6,211 nucleotides of DNA, taken from positions 1-6,211 of the forward strand of contig JAUWBQ010000106.1 in NCBI GenBank assembly GCA_030601645.1. The letters are read 5' to 3'. Position 1 is the first letter of the stretch. Each line of letters starts with the position of its first letter. The position numbers and the translations under genes are program-made. This stretch comes from Candidatus Bathyarchaeota archaeon (GTDB taxonomy: Archaea > Thermoproteota > Bathyarchaeia > TCS64). Below, one piece after another: positions 1-4,394 of the stretch. The notes beneath the pieces were generated by a model. It was not told the DNA's origin, searched no databases, and worked only from the letters and a program-made list of their open reading frames with translations.

Positions 1-80
1 AGCCCACTCAGAAACTCAGAGTCGCCTGAGTAAAAGTACTCCACGAAGAACCTGGTGTCATAGACGCTCCTCTCGGGCAT
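1..80 (-). CDS. vapC: VapC-type PIN-domain toxin, N-terminal part (cut by window edge)
   Basis: Only the first 26 codons are in the window, reading leftwards out of it. The start of the protein (MPERSVYDTRFFVEYFYSG) has the form of a PIN-domain first strand followed by a helix, with Asp8 in the position of the first metal-binding acidic residue. PIN toxins of the VapC family are Mg/Mn-dependent RNases that cut tRNA, rRNA or mRNA. The ATG at 80-78 lies inside the last codons of the AbrB antitoxin gene (23 bp overlap), and a TGA in the toxin frame lies a few codons upstream, so no earlier start is possible. An AGGAGG motif directly abuts the ATG with no spacer, which is unusually close and suggests coupling to antitoxin translation. 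The remaining catalytic acids lie outside the window, so activity cannot be judged. Confidence 0.85.
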   Translation of the reverse strand, partial: MPERSVYDTRFFVEYFYSGDSEFLSG

Positions 81-300
81 CCTCCTCCCTCATCTCGTCC
101 AGCAACCCTTTCAACTCTTCCACGTCGCCCTTCCCGGCGCCACTCCCAGCCAGATCGAAGATGCTGGTGTGCCGCCTCACCACGATCCTGCCCTCCTCCT
201 CCACGACCTCGACCTTGGAGCCCTCCTCTATCTTGAACTTCCTCCTCAACTCAGCCGGTATGGTAATCTGCCCTTTCCTCGTAACGGTGACCTCAGTCAT
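58..300 (-). CDS. vapB: AbrB-family antitoxin (VapB)
   Basis: An 80-residue swapped-hairpin AbrB-type DNA-binding antitoxin. Residues 1-45 hold the characteristic pattern VTRKGQITIPAELRRKF followed by a V-E-V-V-E strand and an R-I-V-V-R strand. The C-terminal part (residues about 48-80) is an acidic-basic helical tail of the kind that wraps the PIN toxin. It should dimerise, bind its own promoter and neutralise the toxin encoded by the overlapping downstream gene. The frame is open for 23 more codons upstream, but the ATG at 300-298 is chosen because it gives the standard family start MTEVTVTRKGQ and because the upstream extension runs through the promoter region. This operon is divergent from the rest of the array. 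The identification is secure; the cognate target is unknown. Confidence 0.93.
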   Translation of the reverse strand: MTEVTVTRKGQITIPAELRRKFKIEEGSKVEVVEEEGRIVVRRHTSIFDLAGSGAGKGDVEELKGLLDEMREEDAREERL

Positions 301-345
301 ACACAGCCCCAAGTACAACACAATTAAATGTACAACATAAACCTT
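301..345 (-). promoter_or_regulatory. Promoter/operator of the minus-strand vapBC
   Basis: On the minus strand a TATA-like CATTTAATTG (330-321) lies about 26 bases before the antitoxin ATG, so the transcript is probably leaderless or nearly so. Two direct copies of TGTTGTAC (minus strand; plus-strand GTACAACA at 313-320 and 330-337) start 17 bp apart and flank this box. They are candidate AbrB-antitoxin binding sites. The promoter call is by position and composition only. Confidence 0.5.
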
Positions 346-410
346 CCCCCTACTTTGCCAATATGCCACCTATCCCCCTAAGTAGCGCAGAGCCTCAAAT
401 CATGCGAGCA

Positions 411-543
411 AGCCACGAACACAACCTCCCCAAAGCCCACAAACCGATCCTCGGAGACCAAGCCACCGCCACACTATAAACCAACCATGCAGCTCCAGGA
501 GGAGAACAAGGAGAGAGCACGAAGACAAGGATGCATGGAATAA
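411..543 (+). pseudogene. Relic 1: 3' end of an RmlA-like sugar nucleotidylyltransferase gene plus conserved tail
   Basis: From 411 a frame reads SHEHNLPKAHKPILGDQATA and ends TL-stop (TAA 477-479). It matches the four other relics in this window and resembles the end of archaeal long RmlA-type proteins (LPKGHKLILGD-like). This is the shortest copy: only about 22 codons are recognisable, without frameshift, and the sequence to its left no longer aligns. After the stop comes the tail shared by all copies. Here it reads as an 18-codon frame from ATG 487 to TAA 541-543 (EENKERARRQG in the middle), comparable to EEEIKERPRRP in relic 4. Without a gene start it cannot be expressed as an enzyme. The homology between copies is seen directly; the RmlA identity is inferred from family knowledge. 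Confidence 0.72.
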
Positions 544-553
544 TTTAGATCTT

Positions 554-599
554 GGAGACTAATTCTCCTGTGAGTTTAAATCCTCTCACGGAGATTCTC
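554..599 (+). other. Two adjacent hairpin-forming inverted repeats in the spacer
   Basis: GGAGA (554-558) pairs with TCTCC (564-568), and GTGAG (570-574) pairs with CTCAC (585-589). A further GGAGA follows at 590-594. They lie between the end of relic 1 and the vapBC promoter. Stems are only 5 bp, so chance is possible. The rest of 544-630 shows no gene. Confidence 0.3.
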
Positions 600-631
600 T
601 GACCTATTCCACCCAACCAAACAGATGGGTA

Positions 632-677
632 AAAATATATATGGCCACATCACTATTTGGGTAATTGGTGTATTGGG
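632..677 (+). promoter_or_regulatory. Promoter, iterons and ribosome-binding site of the second vapBC
   Basis: A strong TATA-like run AAAATATATAT (about 632-642) lies about 40 bp before the chosen TTG start. Three consecutive 8-mers beginning TTGG (TTGGGTAA 657, TTGGTGTA 665, TTGGGTTG 673) form a small iteron block that overlaps the expected transcription start and the start codon. GGTG (667-670) is the likely ribosome-binding site, with the start codon 7 bases further on. The iterons are plausible sites for autorepression by the AbrB antitoxin. Confidence 0.5.
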
Positions 678-914
678 TTGACCGAGACAACATACCATGA
701 AAAGAAGCTCTACATCCCGGCGGAGATACGAGAAAAACTGGGCCTAAAGCCCGGAGAAAAGCTCAACGTGACCATAATAGACCGGAAAAGCTTCAAGGTC
801 GAACTGCAGAGGAAACTCCCCGAGGAGGAGCTCATGGAGGCCCTGGAAACCCCTCCCGAGATAGGCGTGCCTGACGTACTGACCCGAAGGGAGATCTATG
901 AAGACATCCCTTGA
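678..914 (+). CDS. vapB: AbrB-family antitoxin (VapB)
   Basis: A 78-residue AbrB/MazE-like antitoxin. Residues 1-50 contain the swapped-hairpin fold: ETTYHEKKLYIPAEIREKLG with the family's I-P-A-E/D-I-R core, then GEKLNVTIID and FKVEL strands. The C-terminal part (about 52-78) is an acidic, proline-rich toxin-binding tail. The TTG at 678 is preferred over the in-frame TTG at 657 because it aligns with the usual MTE-V-T start of the neighbouring antitoxin and has GGTG just upstream; the extra seven residues would be translated from the iteron block. It overlaps the following toxin gene by 17 bp. The hairpin is somewhat divergent (EKKLYIP instead of RKGQITIP), so DNA specificity may differ from the neighbouring copies. 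Confidence 0.88.
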   Translation: MTETTYHEKKLYIPAEIREKLGLKPGEKLNVTIIDRKSFKVELQRKLPEEELMEALETPPEIGVPDVLTRREIYEDIP

Positions 915-1422
915 CGGCAGGGAACTCTCGGAGAGCACCCACCCAAGAAAGAAGATACTCATAGACACCATGATCCTATGCTACGCCCACGACCGCCTCA
1001 GCCCCCACAACCCCAGGGCCTCCCTCATCATGAAAGCCGCGATAAACGGCAACATCGATGCACACCTATCGTATCAAAACCTCGCCGAGTTCTACTCCGT
1101 CGTCACAGGAAGACGCGTCGAGCGGCCAATCGCCCCCGCCCAAGCCGCGAGGCTGAGCAGACTCTACGAAGAATGCGTCGACATCAAGATCCTGCTACCG
1201 ACCGAGGAGGCCTACAGAGAAGCCCTGAACACCGCCGAGGACCGGCAAGTCACAGGCGGAGACATATTCGACTGCATACTCGCATACACCGCCAGAGGAA
1301 AAGTGGATACGATCTGGACAGACAACACAAGACACTTCACAGCTTACTCCTTCCTAAAAGCGGAAAACCCCCTGAAATGGGAGTGGAAAGAAACAGAGGA
1401 ACAAAAAGAACAGAGCCGATGA
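898..1422 (+). CDS. vapC: VapC-type PIN-domain ribonuclease toxin, long form
   Basis: A 174-residue PIN-domain protein, about 40 residues longer than the other complete toxins here. An 18-residue polar N-terminal extension precedes the first strand KILIDTMILCYAHD with Asp23. The next acid is Glu64 in NLAEFYSVVTGRR. The third site is Asp125 in GGDIFDCILAYTA, with Asp122 as an extra acid, and the fourth is Asp142 in IWTDNTRHF. All four PIN metal-binding positions are therefore present and RNase activity is expected. The C-terminal 15 residues are charged (ETEEQKEQ), possibly an extension acquired by read-out into flanking DNA. The ATG at 898 lies within the antitoxin gene (17 bp overlap). An internal ATG at codon 25 is too late because it would remove Asp23. 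Confidence 0.92.
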   Translation: MKTSLDGRELSESTHPRKKILIDTMILCYAHDRLSPHNPRASLIMKAAINGNIDAHLSYQNLAEFYSVVTGRRVERPIAPAQAARLSRLYEECVDIKILLPTEEAYREALNTAEDRQVTGGDIFDCILAYTARGKVDTIWTDNTRHFTAYSFLKAENPLKWEWKETEEQKEQSR

Positions 1423-1429
1423 AATCAAG

Positions 1430-1629
1430 GTCAAAGCCATCGAATAACGGCGATATCGGAAGACCTTCGCCGACAGCCCCACAGGCTAGACGCCACCACC
1501 CTCAACCACGAACAGAACCTACCTAGAGACCACAGCCTCATCCTGGGAGACACAGCCATAATCACACTCTAAACCATACAAGAGGAGGAGATCAGAGAGA
1601 TGCCCCGAAGACCAGGATACATCCAGTAG
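1430..1629 (+). pseudogene. Relic 2: 3' end of an RmlA-like gene plus conserved tail
   Basis: Directly behind the toxin stop, the sequence aligns with relic 3 (GGAAGAC, then GACAGCC about 10 bases on) and, from GACAGCCCCACAGGC, with relic 4. After frameshifts the last 22 codons (from 1504) read NHEQNLPRDHSLILGDTAII and end TL-stop (TAA 1570-1572). The conserved tail follows as EEEIREMPRRPGYIQ-stop (TAG 1627-1629). The left boundary is approximate. It is a decayed copy of a long RmlA-type C-terminus and is not translatable as a protein. It separates the second and third vapBC operons. Confidence 0.78.
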
Positions 1630-1673
1630 AAACGTAATCTCCCACGCAAGTCCGTACCATCCGCGAAGGAATA

Positions 1674-1719
1674 AGATTTAAGTAATACCCACCAATTTGG
1701 TATTAACTAGGTTGACATT
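1674..1719 (+). promoter_or_regulatory. Promoter and inverted-repeat operator of the third vapBC
   Basis: A TATA-like GATTTAAGT lies at about 1675-1683. A perfect 7-bp inverted repeat, TAATACC (1683-1689) and GGTATTA (1699-1705) with a 9-bp spacer, sits between the box and the ATG, where a bound antitoxin dimer would block initiation. GGTTGA (1710-1715), 4 bases before the ATG, is a possible ribosome-binding site. Confidence 0.58.
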
Positions 1720-1980
1720 ATGACCAGAGTCGTAAGTGTTACGAAGAAGGGGCAGGCGACCATCCCCAAAGATCTAAGGGAGAAGTTCAAGGTCGGCAAC
1801 AAGGTTCTCGTAGTGGAAACCGATGAGGGCATCCTATTCAAGCCCCTGCCCCGACCCGAAGACGAATTCGGCTCCCTGAGGGATCTCTTTGAGGGGAGGA
1901 CCGCAAGAGAGATCCTAGATGAGGCCAGAGCCCGGGACCTGATGAGGGAGAAGGAGCTGCTGAAGGCGGCTGAGAAATGA
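1720..1980 (+). CDS. vapB: AbrB-family antitoxin (VapB)
   Basis: An 86-residue AbrB-type antitoxin. Residues 1-45 show the classical swapped-hairpin motif SVTKKGQATIPKDLREKF followed by a GNKVLVVE strand and GILFKPL. Residues about 50-86 are a long helical toxin-binding tail (FGSLRDLFEGRTAREILDEA region, then a basic-acidic helix). The ATG at 1720 gives the canonical family start MTRVVSVTKKGQ and has an operator and TATA-like box directly upstream. Its stop TGA overlaps the toxin ATG in an ATGA tetranucleotide, so the toxin is probably translated by termination-reinitiation. Together with the toxin it should repress its own promoter. Confidence 0.95.
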   Translation: MTRVVSVTKKGQATIPKDLREKFKVGNKVLVVETDEGILFKPLPRPEDEFGSLRDLFEGRTAREILDEARARDLMREKELLKAAEK

Positions 1981-2372
1981 ACATCGTCTTTGACACCGAG
2001 ACACTCCTGGCCTTCTACTTGGGAGAACCGGCAGGAAAGGCGGTGGAGAGGCACCTTATCGAGACGATGAAAGGGAAGATAAAGGGCTATCTGAACATCG
2101 TGAACCTAACGGAGCTCTACTACATACTGTATCGTCAGAACCCAGAGATAGCCGAGGAGAAGGAAAGGAACATCAGAGGATATGGTGTGGAGATCGTCCC
2201 AGTCGAAGACAACGAACTCTGGAGGGAAGCGGCGAAGACGAAGGGAAAGCACGCCCTCTCCCTCGCTGATGCCTTCGCGGTTGCTACGGCGAAAGTGAAA
2301 AAGGCGAATCTTCTGGTTGGTCGAGATGCGGAATTCGATGGCATGGATATCTCGATAGAGCGAATAAGCTAG
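1977..2372 (+). CDS. vapC: VapC-type PIN-domain ribonuclease toxin
   Basis: A 131-residue PIN domain of normal VapC length. The acidic centre is complete: Asp6 in NIVFDTETLLAFYLGE, Glu46 in NIVNLTELYYIL, Asp98 in LSLADAFAVATA, and Asp117 in LLVGRDAEFDGM. The last motif has an inserted Arg between Gly and Asp compared with the common V-G-D form. It is predicted to be a metal-dependent endoribonuclease held inactive by the AbrB antitoxin encoded immediately upstream with a 4-bp ATGA overlap. No promoter of its own is seen. The gene looks intact and unfused. Confidence 0.94.
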   Translation: MNIVFDTETLLAFYLGEPAGKAVERHLIETMKGKIKGYLNIVNLTELYYILYRQNPEIAEEKERNIRGYGVEIVPVEDNELWREAAKTKGKHALSLADAFAVATAKVKKANLLVGRDAEFDGMDISIERIS

Positions 2373-2405
2373 GGCAGGCACAAGTTTAACCACATTCACC
2401 TATTC

Positions 2406-2528
2406 TGCGCGCGCTGTATCCTTAGATTCACAAATGCTAACAAGAAACAGACCGCTGCATCATCAAAACAGAATGGGAATAAATCAAAGCGTAATAAATG
2501 GAAGACCTGATCAAACACATGCGCGCGC
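2406..2528. repeat. Pair of 9-bp GC-alternating direct repeats flanking about 105 bp
   Basis: TGCGCGCGC occurs at 2406-2414 and again at 2520-2528, one shortly after a toxin gene and the other abutting the left edge of relic 3. The interval 2415-2519 is A-rich with no convincing reading frame. The motif could be a duplicated target site, a recombination scar or a Z-DNA-prone tract. Its position at a module boundary is the only support for a role. Confidence 0.35.
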
Positions 2529-2757
2529 AACACCGAGATAGAGAACAGCATCGTCATGGAGGGAACCTACATAGGCTACGGAAGACACATCACAGACAGC
2601 CTCCGGAAGAAACGTCAATATTCTAACCTACGAACAAAACCTCCCCAAAGGCCACAAACCAATACTAGGGGACAAAACCACAGCCACCCTATAACGAATA
2701 CAACCCCAACGAGAGATCAAGAAAAGACCAAGAGCACACAGATACAGGATCCTATAA
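2529..2757 (+). pseudogene. Relic 3: best-preserved RmlA-like C-terminus (left-handed beta-helix) plus tail
   Basis: From 2529 the frame reads TEIENSIVMEGTYIGYG, then HITDSL, a hexapeptide-repeat left-handed beta-helix typical of the C-terminal domain of long RmlA-type sugar nucleotidylyltransferases. At 2604 two bases are missing. After the shift it reads IGRNVNILTYEQNLPKGHKP, then ILGDKTTATL-stop (TAA 2692-2694), matching the family's I-G-R-N and L-P-K-G-H/GD endings. A tail frame follows (YNPNE, then IKKRPRAHRY after a one-base loss, TAA 2755-2757). The catalytic N-terminal domain is absent. With about 75 recognisable residues and one main lesion, this copy is the key to identifying all five relics. 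Confidence 0.82.
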
Positions 2758-2826
2758 TATTCTAAATACTACCCAAGAACCCCTTAATCCATGTAACCGG
2801 GAACAGGGAAACATTCTCGGAACTTT

Positions 2827-2855
2827 AAAAAAAAACCTTCAACCCGCCCAAAAAA
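2827..2855 (-). terminator. Oligo-T tracts on the minus strand, possible archaeal terminator
   Basis: On the minus strand there are runs of six T (2855-2850) and nine T (2835-2827). They lie 70-100 bases beyond the stop of the possible minus-strand gene remnant at 2928. Archaeal transcription commonly ends at such T-tracts without a hairpin. No gene on the plus strand needs this element. Confidence 0.4.
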
Positions 2856-2927
2856 CCGTTATAAGCGGTAACCACTTACAAGCCGACGAGAGGCCGGATA
2901 GCCTCATGCACTCCAGATTTCACCGAA

Positions 2928-3047
2928 TTATTCCACGATTATCTTGACACACACCTTGATCGCGCCAGGATGATCCTCCACGTCGATCCACTCATCATAC
3001 CCCCCTGGTCTAACCAGATCTCCTGTAAGGGACCCCAAAGCGTGCAT
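2928..3047 (-). pseudogene. Possible 3' fragment of an unidentified minus-strand gene
   Basis: An open frame of 39 codons (ATG 3047-3045 to TAA 2930-2928) ends in TGDLVRPGGYDEWIDVEDHP followed by GAIKVCVKIIVE. The alternating hydrophobic pattern looks like a protein C-terminal beta-strand. The frame continues open a few codons upstream (LHFSAAH) and then meets a TAA inside the plus-strand vapBC promoter, so if real it is the truncated end of a longer gene. Minus-strand oligo-T tracts downstream fit a genuine 3' end. I do not recognise the family. The FSAAH string resembles the N-terminal histidine motif of 6-pyruvoyl-tetrahydropterin synthases, but nothing else agrees. It could also be a chance frame. 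Confidence 0.3.
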
Positions 3048-3063
3048 ATGAGCTGCACTAAAA

Positions 3064-3113
3064 TGTAATACCTTTTTATATTACAACTTTGTAGTAACGA
3101 TCCCGTGGTATAC
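3064..3113 (+). promoter_or_regulatory. Promoter and operator of the fourth vapBC (RHH type)
   Basis: A strong TATA-like TTTTTATAT (3073-3081) is embraced by a perfect 7-bp inverted repeat: TGTAATA (3064-3070) and TATTACA (3079-3085), spacer 8 bp. Binding of a ribbon-helix-helix antitoxin here would directly block TBP. GTGGT (3105-3109), four bases before TTG 3114, is the likely ribosome-binding site. If transcription starts about 26 bp after the box centre (near 3103), GTG 3105 would be a leaderless alternative start. Confidence 0.62.
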
Positions 3114-3344
3114 TTGACAAAGACCGTGACAGTATCCGCAAAGATCGACGTAAAGCTCAGAAGGAAGCTCGCCGAACTAGGCATAAAGCCCTCAGAAACC
3201 ATAAGGAGAGCCCTCGAGAGGGAGGTCGAGGAGAGGACGCGCGAGAAGCTCCAGGAGACGATTGAGAACGCCAGCGTAATACTATCCAAAGTCGACAGAG
3301 AGGACTGGGTGAAATCCATCAGGGAGAGCCGGGATGAGAGATGA
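3114..3344 (+). CDS. vapB: Ribbon-helix-helix (CopG-like) antitoxin, VapB
   Basis: A 76-residue antitoxin. The N-terminal strand TKTVTVSAKIDVKLRRKLAE, followed by a turn at LGIKPSE and the helix TIRRALEREVEERT, is a ribbon-helix-helix fold: residues about 3-10 form the DNA-binding ribbon, followed by two helices. The remaining C-terminal helix (EKLQETIENASVILSKVDRE) is the toxin-binding part. TTG 3114 is preferred because it gives the usual TKTVTVSAKI start of this family and has GTGGT upstream; GTG 3105 would add three residues. The stop overlaps the toxin ATG as ATGA. Unlike the AbrB operons to its left, this pair uses a different DNA-binding fold with the same class of toxin. Confidence 0.9.
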   Translation: MTKTVTVSAKIDVKLRRKLAELGIKPSETIRRALEREVEERTREKLQETIENASVILSKVDREDWVKSIRESRDER

Positions 3345-3733
3345 AGCCCCTCTACGACTCCTCATCGATAATAAACCTATGCACCGAGAGAAAAATAGAG
3401 AGGCTGCTGGAGGGCTGCACCCTGAACCTGGCCTTCTACGAGCTGGGGAACGCCGTCTGGAAACAGGTTCACCTCCATAAATCCCTGACGCAAGAGGAGG
3501 GCGGCGAAGCCCTGGCGGCCCTCACAGAGGTGTATGGGCAGATGAGAGAACTCCACGTCGAGGACGCATCGTCCATCCTTAACATAGCCGTCGAAGAGGG
3601 GCTAACCTACTACGATGCCTCGTACATCCACGCTGCCATGAAGAATGATGCAGTGCTCGTCACAGACGACAGAAAGCTTCACACCGCAGCCAGCAAATAC
3701 GTGGAAACTACGACTAGTGAAGAGCTCAACTGA
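3341..3733 (+). CDS. vapC: VapC-type PIN-domain ribonuclease toxin
   Basis: A 130-residue PIN domain. Acidic residues: Asp6 in KPLYDSSSIINLC, Glu34 in LNLAFYELGNAVWK, Asp92 in LTYYDASYIHAAM, and Asp109/Asp110 in AVLVTDDRKLH, so the metal site is complete. The E-x-x-N-A-V-W-K second motif and the T-Y-Y/T-I-Y-D third motif are shared with the toxin at 4609-5013; these two belong to one PIN subgroup, distinct from the AbrB-linked toxins. It starts within the antitoxin stop codon (ATGA) and is probably co-translated. RNase function is inferred from the family; its RNA target is unknown. Confidence 0.93.
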   Translation: MKPLYDSSSIINLCTERKIERLLEGCTLNLAFYELGNAVWKQVHLHKSLTQEEGGEALAALTEVYGQMRELHVEDASSILNIAVEEGLTYYDASYIHAAMKNDAVLVTDDRKLHTAASKYVETTTSEELN

Positions 3734-3789
3734 ACAGAATCCCCTCCAGTTCCATAACCCCATGCATGGCGAGGAGAATACGGAGTCCA

Positions 3790-4198
3790 AGCGCGCAAAC
3801 CGTGTAAAAGAGGGATAGAGAGATCTTGTAGAGGGCAGAATGATCTATCATCTACAACAGGGTGTCCATCAGAGGCGCCCACCATCTTCGGAGAAAAACA
3901 CGTGCTCGACATGAAGTGTCTTCATCGCCCCCTTTACTATCAATAGGGTTCACACCGGCGTACTGAATATCGAGATAGAGAACGCCATCCTTGAAGCCTC
4001 TCGACTGCAGGAGAATAATCACGGACAGCCCCACAGGCCAGAACGACACCCCCCTCAACCACGAACACAACTCCCCAAAGGCCACAAACCAAAACTCGGA
4101 GACAAAGCCACAGTCACACTCTAAACCCAAAGTACAACCCCGAGGAAGAGGAGGAGATCAAGGAGAGGCCACGAAGACCAGCGTACATCGAACAATGA
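3790..4198 (+). pseudogene. Relic 4: longest RmlA-like C-terminal relic plus conserved tail
   Basis: Recognisable hexapeptide-repeat segments occur in order in shifted frames: IIYNRVSIRGA (from 3850), TIFGEKHVLDM (from 3881), FIAPFTINRVHTGVLNIEIE running into ENAILEAS (from 3921), ITDSPTGQNDTPLNHEHN (from about 4018), then after a one-base loss LPKGHKPKLGDKATVTL-stop (TAA 4122-4124). This order matches the left-handed beta-helix domain of long RmlA-type nucleotidylyltransferases. The tail reads YNPEEEEEIKERPRRPAYIE before TGA 4196-4198. Homology left of about 3840 is uncertain (an ANRVKEG string at about 3798 may be the domain linker). Several frameshifts and an in-frame stop make it non-functional. 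Confidence 0.76.
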
Positions 4199-4216
4199 CA
4201 TTCCCGAGGAGAACCG

Positions 4217-4292
4217 TCCTCCCAAATTCCTATCCTGTGGGAGGAGGCGCACGGCTTCTTAGGCACGAGACCCGAACACCTTCCACTCGTGC
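4217..4292 (+). other. Two inverted repeats between relic 4 and the vapBC promoter
   Basis: TCCTCCC (4217-4223) pairs with GGGAGGA (4239-4245), and GCACGAG (4263-4269) pairs with CTCGTGC (4286-4292). The 7-bp arms are perfect and the loops are 15-16 bases. They occupy the same relative place as the paired hairpins after relic 1. No reading frame is convincing in 4199-4336. Confidence 0.35.
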
Positions 4293-4336
4293 GGTGCAGG
4301 ACCTACATGAAAGGTCTCGCGACATCACTATATGGA

Positions 4337-4394
4337 CCGGGTATACCATTAAGTTTATTACTGGGTATACTAAAAAGTTTATTCCGGTGGTCTG
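4337..4394 (+). promoter_or_regulatory. Promoter with tandem 24-bp operator repeats, fifth vapBC
   Basis: Two abutting 24-bp direct repeats (4337-4360 and 4361-4384) agree at 19 of 24 positions. Each holds GGGTATAC and a TATA-like AGTTTATT. The first contains the perfect palindrome GGTATACC (4340-4347). The first TATA-like box fits a start site near 4382, while the second is too close to the gene and may be purely an operator. GGTGGT (4386-4391) is a ribosome-binding site three bases before the ATG. Confidence 0.65.

Noticed and set aside
744..971. 75-codon minus-strand frame opposite the second antitoxin
   Set aside because: Antisense to a recognisable AbrB gene, with no start signal and no family resemblance.
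978..1526. 182-codon plus-strand open frame inside the long VapC gene
   Set aside because: It is an out-of-frame shadow of the toxin gene: its product is very rich in Arg, Pro and His with no domain pattern, and it runs on into relic 2.
2556..2765. 69-codon frame starting MEGTYIGYG
   Set aside because: Its first 18 residues are the true relic frame, but after the deletion at 2604 it is shifted and gives a low-complexity Thr/Gln/Pro product. It is not a gene.
3005..3017. CTGGT-CTA-ACCAG inverted repeat as an operator
   Set aside because: The arms are only 5 bp and it lies well upstream of the TATA box, within the possible minus-strand remnant. It is probably chance.
2939..3319. 126-codon minus-strand frame opposite the RHH antitoxin
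   Set aside because: Antisense shadow of the antitoxin gene and its promoter. The more protein-like minus-strand frame in the spacer is a different one (2928-3047).
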